Of a DNA stretch of 64,000 nucleotides, positions 34,815 to 44,041 are shown piece by piece. Source of the stretch: Skermanella rosea (lineage in GTDB: Bacteria > Pseudomonadota > Alphaproteobacteria > Azospirillales > Azospirillaceae). Made by a program: the position numbers and the translations under genes. Location: NCBI RefSeq assembly GCF_016806835.2, contig NZ_CP086111.1:4271471-4335470 (forward strand), in the 5' to 3' direction. The stretch's first letter is position 1, and the number at the start of each line of letters is the position of its first letter. Below the pieces are notes generated by a model that did no database searches, was not told the origin of the DNA, and saw only the letters and a program-made list of their open reading frames with translations.

Positions 34815-35171
34815 ATGAGCGTCGCCCATGACTTCAACATCTTCAAGCCCATGCAGGACCTGACCTTCGAGCACACGATCTCGCACCAGTGCGGCGTCAC
34901 CATGAACGACAGCGTCGAGGCGCGCTGCATCGCCGAGGTGATGGAGAGCAAGCCGGGCATCAAGGTGACCTACATGCCGGCCATGATCCGAATCGACGGC
35001 GAAGGCAGGATGGAATTCAAGATGGACGAGATCAGCGAGGCGCTGGGTCGCGAGATGACCCCGCACCTGTTCGAGATCTCCACCTCCACCCATTACGGCC
35101 GCATGGTCATGATCGACGACAACACGGTCATGCTGTTCGGCAACATGGACGACGCACTCGAATACACCTGA
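34815..35171 (+). CDS. prmD: Propane monooxygenase coupling protein
   Basis: The 118-residue effector protein has the MmoB/DmpM-type fold, with CGVTMNDSVEARCIAEVM near residue 30 and the ending FGNMDDALEYT. Such proteins hold no cofactor; they bind the hydroxylase and tune substrate and oxygen access. AGAGGAGG precedes the ATG. It follows prmC by 31 bases and completes the four monooxygenase components. Confidence 0.92.
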   Translation: MSVAHDFNIFKPMQDLTFEHTISHQCGVTMNDSVEARCIAEVMESKPGIKVTYMPAMIRIDGEGRMEFKMDEISEALGREMTPHLFEISTSTHYGRMVMIDDNTVMLFGNMDDALEYT

Positions 35172-35212
35172 CCCGACAAGATCCAATCAAGAATCGATCG
35201 GCGGAGGAAACG

Positions 35213-36271
35213 ATGTTCAAGACGGCGGAAGGCGAGGAAATCTTCATCATCGACGGCCACACCCACCTGTGGGACGGCAGCAAGGAGAACCAGAAGAACG
35301 TCCACGGCGCGCAGTTCATCGACTGTTTCTACGGCTATCATACCGCGCTCAGCCCCAAGGAGTATGTCTGGCCCAAGGAGAAGTTCGACAAGTACGGCGC
35401 CGAGACCATGTACAACGACCTGTTCGTCGAAGGCTACGACGACATGGCGATCTTCCAGCCGACATACCTGAAGGACTTCTACGTAAACGGCTTCAACACG
35501 ACGGAGCAGAACGCCGTCCTGAAGGAAAAACATCCCGACCGCTTCATCCTCAACGGCGCCTGGGACCCGCGCGACGGCGAAGCGGGAATCGAGGCGCTGC
35601 ACGAGTTGGTCGAGAAGTACAAGATCAAGGGCGTCAAGCTCTACACCGCGGAGTGGAAGGGTGCCAGCAAGGGCTGGAAGCTGACCGACGAGTGGGCCCA
35701 GCGCTACATGGCCGAGTGCGTCAAGCTGGGCGTGAAGAACATCCACGTCCACAAGGGCCCGACCATCCTGCCCCTGAACCGCGACGCCTTCGACGTGGCC
35801 GACATCGACGACGCGGCGACCAGCTTCCCCGAGCTGAACTTCATCGTCGAGCACTGCGGCCTGCCGCGCCTGGACGATTTCTGCTGGATCGCGGTGCAGG
35901 AGCCGAACGTCTATGGCGGGCTGGCGGTGGCCCTGCCCTTCATCCACAGCCGGCCCGACTACTTCAACCAGGTGATCTCCGAGCTGCTGTTCTGGCTCGG
36001 CCCCGACCGGCTGCTCTACGGCAGCGACTACGCGATCTGGTCGCCCAAGTGGATGGTCGAGAAGTTCATGGCGCACGAGCTTCCCGACACTATCAAGAAA
36101 GACAAGGGCGTCGATCTGAACCTGGATGCCAAGCGCAAGATCCTGGGGCTCAACGCCGCGAAGCTCTACGACATCGACGTGCCGGCCCACAAGGCTAGGT
36201 TGAGCGGAACGGCACCGGCCCATGCCGGGGAACAGACCATGGCGCAGGTCGCCGAAGTCCTGGGAGACTGA
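35213..36271 (+). CDS. Amidohydrolase family protein of the prm operon
   Basis: This 352-residue TIM-barrel metal hydrolase belongs to the amidohydrolase-2 group. It has H16 and H18 (DGHTHLWD), a further histidine in IHVHKGP, one in VEHCGLP and an aspartate in YGSDYAIWSP. GGAGGAAA precedes ATG 35213. A gene of this type follows the coupling-protein gene in actinobacterial propane and acetone monooxygenase clusters, so the link to the monooxygenase is conserved, but the reaction is not established. The C-terminal tail after residue 325 looks disordered. Confidence 0.88.
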   Translation: MFKTAEGEEIFIIDGHTHLWDGSKENQKNVHGAQFIDCFYGYHTALSPKEYVWPKEKFDKYGAETMYNDLFVEGYDDMAIFQPTYLKDFYVNGFNTTEQNAVLKEKHPDRFILNGAWDPRDGEAGIEALHELVEKYKIKGVKLYTAEWKGASKGWKLTDEWAQRYMAECVKLGVKNIHVHKGPTILPLNRDAFDVADIDDAATSFPELNFIVEHCGLPRLDDFCWIAVQEPNVYGGLAVALPFIHSRPDYFNQVISELLFWLGPDRLLYGSDYAIWSPKWMVEKFMAHELPDTIKKDKGVDLNLDAKRKILGLNAAKLYDIDVPAHKARLSGTAPAHAGEQTMAQVAEVLGD

Positions 36272-36276
36272 CGCCC

Positions 36277-37092
36277 ATGACACCCCACGTCACCTCGGGC
36301 GACCCCCGCGTGGCGGAGGTGTGGGCGAGCCTGGCAGCGGTGACGGACCCCGAACTCGACGAGTCCGTGACGGAGCTCCGCTTCGTCACGGAGGTCGACG
36401 TGGACGCGGAGGACCGCGTCCATATCGGGTTCCGATTGCCGACATACTGGTGCGCCGCCAACTTCGCCTTCCTCATGGCCGATGACATGCGCGTCGCCGT
36501 TTCCTCCCTCCCCTGGGTCCGGCAGGTCCTGGTCGACCTGCGCGACCATATGTATTCCGACACGATCAACGAGGGGCTGGCCCAGGGCCGATCGTTCAAA
36601 TCCACCTTCAGCGATGAGGCGGTGGACGAGGACCTGGACGACCTGCGCCGGACCTTCCGGATCAAGGCGTTCCAGCGCCGGCAGGAGGCGGTGATCCGTT
36701 ACCTGCTCGACCGGGACTGGTCGGTCCAGGCGATCCTCGACCTCGACTGCCCGCACTTGGCGACGCTGGCGATCGACGATGCCGAGGCCGCCCGCCAGCG
36801 CGGCCGCTACCTGGAAATCCGCCGGGAGTTCGGCGGCCCCGGCGACACCGCCTTCACGACGGCGCAGGGCGAGCCGATCGATCCCCGCAACTTCGCCGAA
36901 TACCTGTCGCTGCTGCGCCGGGTCCGGATCAACACGGAGTTCAACGGGCATCTCTGCCGGGGCCTGCTCCAGGCCCGCTACGACGACCCCGCGCCAGACG
37001 GGGAACCCACCCTGGCCGACTTCATCGCCGGCCGGGTGGCAACCCAGGTGGCAAAAAGCAACACGGGAGGGAATGACGGATGCCGAAAATGA
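36277..37092 (+). CDS. MIP18/PaaD-like (DUF59) protein of the prm operon
   Basis: The 271-residue protein starts with an iron-sulfur-assembly type DUF59 domain (about residues 8-100): DPELDESVTELRFVTEV, then TYWCAANFAFLMADD with the cysteine of this family. A C-terminal region of about 170 residues of unknown fold follows, predicted helical. It starts 5 bases after the amidohydrolase stop and overlaps the chaperonin gene by 13 bases. PaaD/MIP18 proteins help insert iron or iron-sulfur clusters into targets. A role in maturing the diiron hydroxylase or the reductase is a fair inference. Confidence 0.8.
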   Translation: MTPHVTSGDPRVAEVWASLAAVTDPELDESVTELRFVTEVDVDAEDRVHIGFRLPTYWCAANFAFLMADDMRVAVSSLPWVRQVLVDLRDHMYSDTINEGLAQGRSFKSTFSDEAVDEDLDDLRRTFRIKAFQRRQEAVIRYLLDRDWSVQAILDLDCPHLATLAIDDAEAARQRGRYLEIRREFGGPGDTAFTTAQGEPIDPRNFAEYLSLLRRVRINTEFNGHLCRGLLQARYDDPAPDGEPTLADFIAGRVATQVAKSNTGGNDGCRK

Positions 37093-38717
37093 TGCTCCAC
37101 CGCGCGGAGGCGCGCGCCGCCCTCGGCCGGGGCGTCGAGAAGCTGACCCTGGCGGTCCAGGGCACCCTCGGCCCCAAGGGCATGAACGCGATCATCGACC
37201 GGCCCATCGGCACGCCGATCGTCTCCCGGGACGGGGTCAGCATCGCCGATGAGGTCGAGCTGGAATGCCGGTTCGAGAACATGGGCGCCCAGGTGGTGCG
37301 GGAGGTGTCCAAGCAGACCAACGAGATCGCCGGCGACGGGACCACCACCGCCACCGTGCTGGCCAACGCGCTGATCCAGGGCGGGCTTAAAGTCCTGGAG
37401 AACCAGGGCAGCCCGGTGGACCTGGTCGCCGGCATCGACCGGGCAGCGGGAGCGGTCATCGAAGCGCTGCGGAAGTCCGCCAAGCCGCTCTCCGGCCACA
37501 CGCAGCTGGAAGCGGTCGCCACCATCGCCGCGACCGATCCGGCCCTGGGGCATCTGGTCGCCGAGGCGCTCCGCAGGGTCGGAAGCGACGGAATCGTCGA
37601 GGTGACCTTCGGCCCGGGCATCGAGACGACCCTGGAAGTGGTCGAAGGCATGTCGTTCGACCGGGGCTACATCTCCCACCACATGGTCACCGACGTGGAG
37701 ACCATGCGGGCCGTCCTGGACGATCCACACATCCTGATCACCGACCAGCGGATCGCCTCGCCCGACCAGATCGCTCATATCCTGACGGAGGTCTCCGCTA
37801 CCGGCCATCCCTTGCTGATCATCGCCGACGAACTGGCCCCGGAGGTCGTCGTGACCCTGATGGGCATGCGCCGCAACGGCGCGGGGCTGGCGGTCGCGGT
37901 CAACCCGCCGGAATTCGGCCACTGGCGGAAGGCCATGCTGGAGGACATCGCGATCCTGACCGGCGGACGGGTGATCGCCCGCGATCTCGGCGGCCGGCTG
38001 GAACAGGTCACCCTGGAAGACCTGGGAAGCGCCGACCAGGTCCGGGTCGGCCAGAGCTTCACGTCCCTGATCCGCGGCCACGGCGATCCCGAGCTGATCC
38101 GCGCCCGCCGCGCCCAGGTGCAGCGCCAGTTCGACGCGGCTCCCCCCAACATCGAGCGGGACAAGTATACAGAACGGCTCGCCAAGCTGACCGGCGGCAC
38201 CGCCACCATCCTGGCCGGCGGGGCCACCCCGGCGGAGCAGAAGCGCCGGGTCCAGCTGCTCGACGACAGCCTCAACGCCGCCCGCGCCGCCATGGAGGAA
38301 GGCGTCGTGCCCGGCGGCGGCACGGCGCTGATCCAGGCGGCCCCTGCCCTGGACACGCTGGCCGACCAGACCTCCGGCGGGGTCCGCGACGGGATCCGGC
38401 TGTTCCAGCGCGCGCTTGCGGCACCGCTCGGCTGCATCGCCGAGAACTGCGGCCTCGCGGCGAACGACATCGCGGCCCGTGCGGCGGAGGCGCCCAGGGG
38501 CACCGGGTTCGACGCGCGGACCGGCCAGTTCACCGACCTGATCGAGGCCGGCATCACCGACCCGGTCAAGGTCACCACGACGGCGGTGCGCAACGCCTCC
38601 TCCGCCGCTTGCCTGATCCTGAACACGCACACGCTGATCGCGGACAAGCCCGACATGTCCGATCCCACGGCCGGACCGGCGCTCGGCGCCGGAGCGGAGA
38701 AGCTTGGACGCGAATAG
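37080..38717 (+). CDS. groL: GroEL-type chaperonin dedicated to the monooxygenase
   Basis: The 545-residue 60-kDa chaperonin has the ATP motif AGDGTTTATVLA (D86), the hinge and lower ATP-site segments (DDSLNAARAAMEEGVVPGGG) and a full apical domain. It is divergent from housekeeping GroEL and lacks the C-terminal Gly-Gly-Met tail, ending GAGAEKLGRE. No groES lies next to it. In mycobacteria a GroEL-like protein (MimG) encoded in the same place is needed to fold the hydroxylase, so this is probably its counterpart. It overlaps the preceding gene by 13 bases. Confidence 0.92.
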   Translation: MPKMMLHRAEARAALGRGVEKLTLAVQGTLGPKGMNAIIDRPIGTPIVSRDGVSIADEVELECRFENMGAQVVREVSKQTNEIAGDGTTTATVLANALIQGGLKVLENQGSPVDLVAGIDRAAGAVIEALRKSAKPLSGHTQLEAVATIAATDPALGHLVAEALRRVGSDGIVEVTFGPGIETTLEVVEGMSFDRGYISHHMVTDVETMRAVLDDPHILITDQRIASPDQIAHILTEVSATGHPLLIIADELAPEVVVTLMGMRRNGAGLAVAVNPPEFGHWRKAMLEDIAILTGGRVIARDLGGRLEQVTLEDLGSADQVRVGQSFTSLIRGHGDPELIRARRAQVQRQFDAAPPNIERDKYTERLAKLTGGTATILAGGATPAEQKRRVQLLDDSLNAARAAMEEGVVPGGGTALIQAAPALDTLADQTSGGVRDGIRLFQRALAAPLGCIAENCGLAANDIAARAAEAPRGTGFDARTGQFTDLIEAGITDPVKVTTTAVRNASSAACLILNTHTLIADKPDMSDPTAGPALGAGAEKLGRE

Positions 38718-38950
38718 GCTTGGTTGGCAGTGAGATCCGCCGCTACCTGCCGGCCGGGGGTGCGACGCACGGGGCTGACCGCCGGTCCCGTGCGTCAATC
38801 TCGCCCTGGACGGCAAAACCGAAGGAGAACGCAAGAAGACATCACCCGAACTTTATCGTTACCCAAAGACTGTACGCAGTGTAAACTCCATGTTCCGGAC
38901 CGCGCCGTCTGAGCACTAATAATAGGATCCGGGCGAGGGAGTGTGAATAC

Positions 38951-40888
38951 ATGCCCAAGACGGGAATCGGGGCGACGATGCCGCCCCGTGCCGCTGCCCA
39001 TGCCGATGAAGCGTCGATCATGCGCGCGTGGGAGGATTTCCTGGCCGGCGTCGATCACCATCCACCGGTCCGGAACGTGGTCATCAATTCCTGGCGGCGG
39101 AGCCTCGAAAGCGGCGTCAACGCCCACGGCTCGAGCGCTCCCCTGGCGGTCCGGGACGACGGGCTGCACCATCTCCGCATCCGGAACCGCGACCTGCTGA
39201 CGGCGGCGGCCGGTACCCTTGCCGAGGCGATCGACCTGTTCATCGGCACCGGGTCGATCATGCTGGTCACCGACCCCGAAGGCGTCGTCCTGACCACCGT
39301 CGGCGACCGCGCGACCCTGGAGGCCGGCCGCGAGATCCACCTGGAGCCCGGCGGGGCGTGGCACGAATCGGCGGCCGGGACCAACGGCATCGGAACCGCG
39401 CTGGTCACCCGGCAGCCGGTCCTGGTCCATGCGACCGAGCATTTCTGCGCCGGGGTCAAGACCTGGACCTGCGCCGCGGCGCCCATCCGCGACCCGATCG
39501 ACGGCTCGCTGGTCGGACTGCTCGATATTTCCGGGCCGCGCCAGACCTTCCAGCGCCACAACCTCGCCCTGGCCGTCGTCGCCGCCCGCCAGGTCGAATG
39601 GGCCATGGCCGACCAGGCGCGGCAGGAGCGCGTGAAGCTGCTGGAGGCCTGCGTCGCCAAGCTGCCGACCTGGGTCGAGGACGGCATCATCGCGGTGGAC
39701 CGAAAGGGCCGCGTCCTGCACATGAGCGAACGCGCCCGCGGCTTGCTGGAACACGGCACCGGCCCCGCCCGGGTGGTGCTCGACAAGGAGTCCAGGGTCG
39801 CCAGCCTCGACCCGTCGTGCTGGCCGGCCGAGTGGACCAAGCCGCTTACGGTCGACGGCGAAACCCTGGGCGCCCTCCTGGTCATCCCGGCGAAGCCCCG
39901 GCGCACCGCCAGATCGGCGGGGCCGCGCCACGAGGGCGACGCCCGGCGCGGCAGCTTCGCCGCCATCGTCGGCTCCAGTCCCTCCGTCCGCGGCGCCATC
40001 GACCGGGCCCGCAGGCTGGCGGGCCGGCGGGCGCCGGTGCTGATCGAAGGCGAGACCGGCACCGGCAAGGAACTGTTCGCCCGCGCCATCCACGGCGAGG
40101 GCGCCGCGTCCCCGTCGGATCCCTTCGTCGCGTTCAACTGCGGCGCCGTTTCCAAGGAACTGGTCGCCAGCGAGCTGTTCGGCTATGTCCGCGGCGCCTT
40201 CACCGGGGCGGCCAACGAAGGGCGCCTCGGCCGGTTCGAACTGGCGAACGGCGGGACCCTGTGCCTGGACGAGATCGGCGAGTTGCCGCTCGACCTCCAG
40301 CCCTACCTGCTGCGCGTCCTGGAGGAAGGCATCGTCTACCGCGTCGGCGACAGCGAGCCGCGGCACGTCGATGTCCGCCTGATCGCGATGACCAACCGGA
40401 ACCTGCGCGACGAGGTCGCCGCGGGGCGGTTCCGGCAGGATCTCTATTACCGGATCAGCGTGACGACGGTCCGGATCCCGCCGCTCCGCGACCGCGCCGG
40501 CGACACCGACCTTCTGGTGCCCCATTTCAACGACCTGCTCGCCCGCCGCCACGACTTGGCGCCCAAGCGGTTCGAGCCGGCCGTGATGGACGCGCTGCGC
40601 CGCCACTCCTGGCCGGGCAACGTGCGCGAGCTGCGGAACGTGGTCGAAAGCCTCCTGCTGATGAGCGACGAGGAGACCGTCACCCTGGCCGATCTGCCGC
40701 CCGACATCGTGCCGGCCCCGGCCGAACCCACGATCCCCCACCGGCTCGACCAGCTGGAACGCCAGGCGATCGAGGCCACCATCGCCGCCCACACCGGCAA
40801 CCTGACCAGCGCCGCCCGCGAGCTGGGCATTTCCCGGACGACCCTGTACCGCAAGATGGAGCAGTACGGGCTGGAGCGGTATCAGTAA
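38951..40888 (+). CDS. Sigma-54-dependent activator, AcoR/MimR type
   Basis: The 645-residue regulator has a GAF-like sensor domain (about 75-220, with WHESAAGTNGIGTAL typical of AcoR proteins). A linker and PAS-like part follow, then an AAA+ domain with Walker A GETGTGKE, the sigma-54 loop GAFTGA and GGTLCLDEIGE. The protein ends with a Fis helix-turn-helix (LTSAARELGISRTTLYRKM). It lies 233 bases after the chaperonin gene, on the same strand, and is the likely activator of the prm promoter at 30542-30557. Its last 7 bases overlap the converging YicG-type gene. Confidence 0.93.
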   Translation: MPKTGIGATMPPRAAAHADEASIMRAWEDFLAGVDHHPPVRNVVINSWRRSLESGVNAHGSSAPLAVRDDGLHHLRIRNRDLLTAAAGTLAEAIDLFIGTGSIMLVTDPEGVVLTTVGDRATLEAGREIHLEPGGAWHESAAGTNGIGTALVTRQPVLVHATEHFCAGVKTWTCAAAPIRDPIDGSLVGLLDISGPRQTFQRHNLALAVVAARQVEWAMADQARQERVKLLEACVAKLPTWVEDGIIAVDRKGRVLHMSERARGLLEHGTGPARVVLDKESRVASLDPSCWPAEWTKPLTVDGETLGALLVIPAKPRRTARSAGPRHEGDARRGSFAAIVGSSPSVRGAIDRARRLAGRRAPVLIEGETGTGKELFARAIHGEGAASPSDPFVAFNCGAVSKELVASELFGYVRGAFTGAANEGRLGRFELANGGTLCLDEIGELPLDLQPYLLRVLEEGIVYRVGDSEPRHVDVRLIAMTNRNLRDEVAAGRFRQDLYYRISVTTVRIPPLRDRAGDTDLLVPHFNDLLARRHDLAPKRFEPAVMDALRRHSWPGNVRELRNVVESLLLMSDEETVTLADLPPDIVPAPAEPTIPHRLDQLERQAIEATIAAHTGNLTSAARELGISRTTLYRKMEQYGLERYQ

Positions 40889-41508
40889 TCCCGGCCGGGG
40901 CGCGCCCGGTAGACCGGCAGCGAGACCCCGAAGGCGATGCCGATGGCGCGGATTCCGAAGGCGGCGAGGAAGCCCGCTCCCTGGGACCACAGGGCACCGA
41001 CCCCCGCCAGGACCAGCAGAAGATAGACCAGGGCGCCAGCCGCCGCGGCAGTCGCGTAGATCTCCTTGCGCAGGATCAGCGGCACCTCGGCGCACAGCAC
41101 GTCGCGGATGATGCCGCCGAAGGTGGCCGTCATGACGCCCAGGATCACGGCGACCGGCAGCGGCGCTCCGGCACCCAGCGCCTTTTCCGCCCCGGTCACG
41201 CAGAACAGCGCCAGCCCGGCGGCATCGGCCCAGAGCAGGGCCTTGTAGCGCGATTCGAGATAGGGCGCCGTGAAGAACAGCAGCACGCCGACGCCGATGC
41301 AGGTCATCACGTATTCCGGCGCCGAGATCCAGTAGACCGCCCCCTGCCCCAGCAGAAGGTCGCGCATGGTGCCGCCGCCGATGCCTGTCACGGTGGCGAT
41401 CAGGCAGAACCCGACGACATCCATCTGCTTGCGCGACGCCGTCAGCGCGCCGCTGGCCGCGAAGACGGCGACGCCGCAGAGGTCGAGCCAGGCGATCCAT
41501 TGATCCAA
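40882..41508 (-). CDS. UPF0126/YicG (TRIC-like) membrane protein
   Basis: This 208-residue protein has about seven membrane segments and two repeated units, each with a glycine motif (GIGGGTMRDLLL and ATFGGIIRDVLC). This layout defines the bacterial YicG/TRIC cation or glycine channel group. The start is TTG 41508, set by GGGAG seven bases upstream and by the family length of about 205; the frame is open far upstream to 41871. Its end overlaps the regulator gene on the other strand by 7 bases. Confidence 0.85.
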   Translation of the reverse strand: MDQWIAWLDLCGVAVFAASGALTASRKQMDVVGFCLIATVTGIGGGTMRDLLLGQGAVYWISAPEYVMTCIGVGVLLFFTAPYLESRYKALLWADAAGLALFCVTGAEKALGAGAPLPVAVILGVMTATFGGIIRDVLCAEVPLILRKEIYATAAAAGALVYLLLVLAGVGALWSQGAGFLAAFGIRAIGIAFGVSLPVYRARPGRDY

Positions 41509-41608
41509 CGCGAGTCTCCCATGCCGATGGTTGGGGCTCCACCTTCTATACAGGCACGCCCAAGGGTGCGAAGCTGGGCGGACATATCCCCGCGACGCAG
41601 AAGACTCA

Positions 41609-42811
41609 ATGACATCGCTGTCCGCAGGACGGGCCAGGCCCGTCAATCCCCATTGGCTCGCAATCGTCCTCAGCTCCTTGATGGCGTTCGCCCCGCTGGC
41701 CATCGACATGTATCTCCCGGCACTGCCGGAGATCGGCCGTAGCCTCGCCGCCTCCCCGGCATCGGTCCAGCTTTCGCTGTCCAGCTTCTTCCTGGGCTTC
41801 GGCTCCGGGCAGCTGGTATGGGGACCGCTGGGCGACCGGTTCGGCCGGCGCGGGCCGATCACCGTCGGCATCCTGATCTACATCGCCGCCAGCTTCGGCT
41901 GTGCGCTGACCACCGACGCCGACCATCTGGTACTGTGGCGGTTCGCCCAGGCGTTCGGCGCCTGCGCCGCTCCCGTCCTGGCCCGCGCCATGGTGCGCGA
42001 CCTGTTCCCCCAGGACCAGGCGGCGCGCATGCTGTCGCTGATGATGCTGATCATGGGCGTGGCGCCGATGGTGGCGCCGCTGCTGGGCGGCCAGGTTCTC
42101 GTGCTCCTTGGCTGGCGCGCGATCTTCTGGGGGCTGGCCGCCTTCGGGCTCGTGGTGCTGCTGGCGCTTTTCTCGATACCGGAAAGCTTGGCGCCGGCGG
42201 CGCGCCGGCAGGTCGGCATCGGCGCCATGCTGTCGGGTTACCTGCGCCTGCTGGGCAACCGGTCATACCTGGCCTATTCGCTGGCCGGCGCCTTCTTCAC
42301 CGGCGGGATGTTCAGCTACATCGCCGGGACGCCGTACGTCTATATCGAGTATTTCGGGATATCGCCGCAGTCCTATGGCCTGTTGTTCGGCGTCAATGTC
42401 GTCGGCATGATGATCTTCAACCTGGTGAACCGCCGGCTGGTCCTGGCGGTCGGGTCGGACCGCGCGCTGCTCTACGGAGCCCTGGGCTGCGCCGCGTCTG
42501 GCATCGTCCTGGCGGCGCTGGGCGCCACCGGAAGCTTCGGGCTGGCCGGTATCGCCGTGCCGCTGTTCTTCTATCTCGCCATGCTGGGTCTGGTCGGCGC
42601 CAACTCCATGGCGGGCGCCATGTCGGTCGTGCCCGGCATGGCCGGCGCGGCGTCGGGCCTTGCCGGAACGATACAGTTCGGCGTGGGAGCGGCGGCGAGC
42701 GCCCTGGTCGGCTGGCTGTCGGACGGAACGCCCGGGCCCATGGTCCTGGTGATCGGGGCCATGGGCATCTGCTGCGCCCTGGCGGCGCTGGCGCTTCCGG
42801 CGCGGCCTTGA
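41609..42811 (+). CDS. MFS drug efflux transporter, Bcr/CflA type
   Basis: The 400-residue transporter has twelve membrane segments and the DHA1 signatures: AIDMYLPALPEIGRSL in the first helix region and WGPLGDRFGRRGP in the loop between helices 2 and 3. The fifth helix region reads GVAPMVAPLLGG. Bcr/CflA proteins expel drugs such as bicyclomycin or chloramphenicol with protons. It is divergent from the YicG-type gene. The substrate is not predictable. Confidence 0.9.
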   Translation: MTSLSAGRARPVNPHWLAIVLSSLMAFAPLAIDMYLPALPEIGRSLAASPASVQLSLSSFFLGFGSGQLVWGPLGDRFGRRGPITVGILIYIAASFGCALTTDADHLVLWRFAQAFGACAAPVLARAMVRDLFPQDQAARMLSLMMLIMGVAPMVAPLLGGQVLVLLGWRAIFWGLAAFGLVVLLALFSIPESLAPAARRQVGIGAMLSGYLRLLGNRSYLAYSLAGAFFTGGMFSYIAGTPYVYIEYFGISPQSYGLLFGVNVVGMMIFNLVNRRLVLAVGSDRALLYGALGCAASGIVLAALGATGSFGLAGIAVPLFFYLAMLGLVGANSMAGAMSVVPGMAGAASGLAGTIQFGVGAAASALVGWLSDGTPGPMVLVIGAMGICCALAALALPARP

Positions 42812-42817
42812 TGACGA

Positions 42818-43765
42818 TCAGTGGAGATGATCTTCCGGGAAGACGGCATCGAGCGACTCGGCCGTCAGGGAACGCCTCAGCACCTGATCAAGCTGATCGT
42901 GGGGTGTGCGCCGAAGACTGTTCTCCACCGCCGCCGGAATCGGCCCGAAACGGGTTTCGAGCGTCATGCGGATGCTTTCCAGCTTCCCCTCCGCTTTGCC
43001 GCCGACCCATCCCTCGGCGCGACCCTCGTCCAGCCATTGCTGCGCAGCGAGCGATACCATGTCCTGCTCCCGGTCCGGCCTGACCCTGCCGTTCACCGTC
43101 CGCATCATGTCGACGGAGATCCGCGGGTACATATCGAGCATATAATACAGCACTTTCTGTGCCAGGGGCGAGCCCTCGCGCAGGCCCGACAGCACCGCCT
43201 CCAGCAGCATTTCCGGATCGGGCTGGCGGTAGACGTATTTCAGCGGCAGCAGCGCCGCCCGGACCTCCGGGTCGGAGGAGAGCTGGTCGTCGGGAATGGG
43301 GACGATGTTGCAGACGACGTAGCGGAAGTCGCGCAGGCCCTCGTCGGCACCGATGGCGTCGATGACGGAGGTCGGCACCGTCCACGGTCCCCTCCCGTGA
43401 TAGAACACCAGAGGGACGATCGGCGGCAGCCGGCGCATCCGGGAAGCGTCGTCGCCGACGAAGCTCTCCCAGATGTCGACCAGATAGCCCAGCACCTGGA
43501 GCGGGGTCCGGGGATCGGGGTGGCTCTTGTGCTCCAGCAGCACGTAGATCAGCAGCGTGCCGCCGTCGCGCAGGCGGACCGAGAACAGGCGGTCGACCCA
43601 GCTGGGGGTCAGCGTCCAGTCGACGAAGCTCCCGTCCAGCGGCACCGGCGGCTCGTCGCCCAGGCGGGCGGCGATGTCGGCCGGCAGGTAGTCGCGGATC
43701 AGGATGCCGGCCCGGACCGGATCGTCCAGCAGGGCCCGGAACAGAAGGTCGTGCTGCTGGCCCAT
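42818..43765 (-). CDS. Rpn/Transposase_31 family nuclease
   Basis: This 315-residue protein belongs to the Rpn group of PD-(D/E)XK nucleases. It has HDLLFRALLDDP and IRDYLPADIAARL at the start, GSFVDWTLTPSWVDRLFSV, then the active-site block IYVLLEHKSHPD and PLVFYHGRGPW. Relatives promote recombination when overexpressed and are often abundant, mobile single genes, some with alternative internal starts. The chosen start, ATG 43765, begins the conserved motif. The gene is solitary. It converges with the MFS gene, with 6 bases between the stops. Confidence 0.85.
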   Translation of the reverse strand: MGQQHDLLFRALLDDPVRAGILIRDYLPADIAARLGDEPPVPLDGSFVDWTLTPSWVDRLFSVRLRDGGTLLIYVLLEHKSHPDPRTPLQVLGYLVDIWESFVGDDASRMRRLPPIVPLVFYHGRGPWTVPTSVIDAIGADEGLRDFRYVVCNIVPIPDDQLSSDPEVRAALLPLKYVYRQPDPEMLLEAVLSGLREGSPLAQKVLYYMLDMYPRISVDMMRTVNGRVRPDREQDMVSLAAQQWLDEGRAEGWVGGKAEGKLESIRMTLETRFGPIPAAVENSLRRTPHDQLDQVLRRSLTAESLDAVFPEDHLH

Positions 43766-43852
43766 CGGAAGGCGACCGTCCGCATGCGGTGGAATGACGG
43801 CGCCAATTGAGGGCGCCCGCATCCAACCGGCAATGCGGCATGTCGCCCTGCG

Positions 43853-44041
43853 TCAGGCGGCCTTGCGGACGCTGTCGTTGGCGGGCTGGCCGTTGAAGTT
43901 CGCGCTGCCGACACCCTTGACGCCGCCCTCGGCCAGTTCGTCGCGGGTCAGCTTGCGCGCGATCACGGCGGTCACGGCGAAATGGACGATGGCGATCAGG
44001 GCGAGCAGGGTCACGATGTTGGCGGTGGCTTCGGTGAGCAT
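43853..44041 (-). CDS. Small single-span membrane protein
   Basis: The 62-residue protein has one hydrophobic segment (NIVTLLALIAIVHFAVTAVIA), then a charged tail (RKLTRDELAEGG) ending NDSVRKAA. AGGAAC lies eight bases before ATG 44041. The frame is open to 44122, but that part is not protein-like. No family recognised; it may share a transcript with the Rpn gene 88 bases downstream. Confidence 0.6.
   Translation of the reverse strand: MLTEATANIVTLLALIAIVHFAVTAVIARKLTRDELAEGGVKGVGSANFNGQPANDSVRKAA

Noticed and set aside
38795-41542. Open frame of over 900 codons on the minus strand across the AcoR-type regulator and YicG-type genes
   Set aside because: The composition is Arg/Gly/Ala/Pro-rich without motifs, and it is antisense to a well-supported sigma-54 activator.
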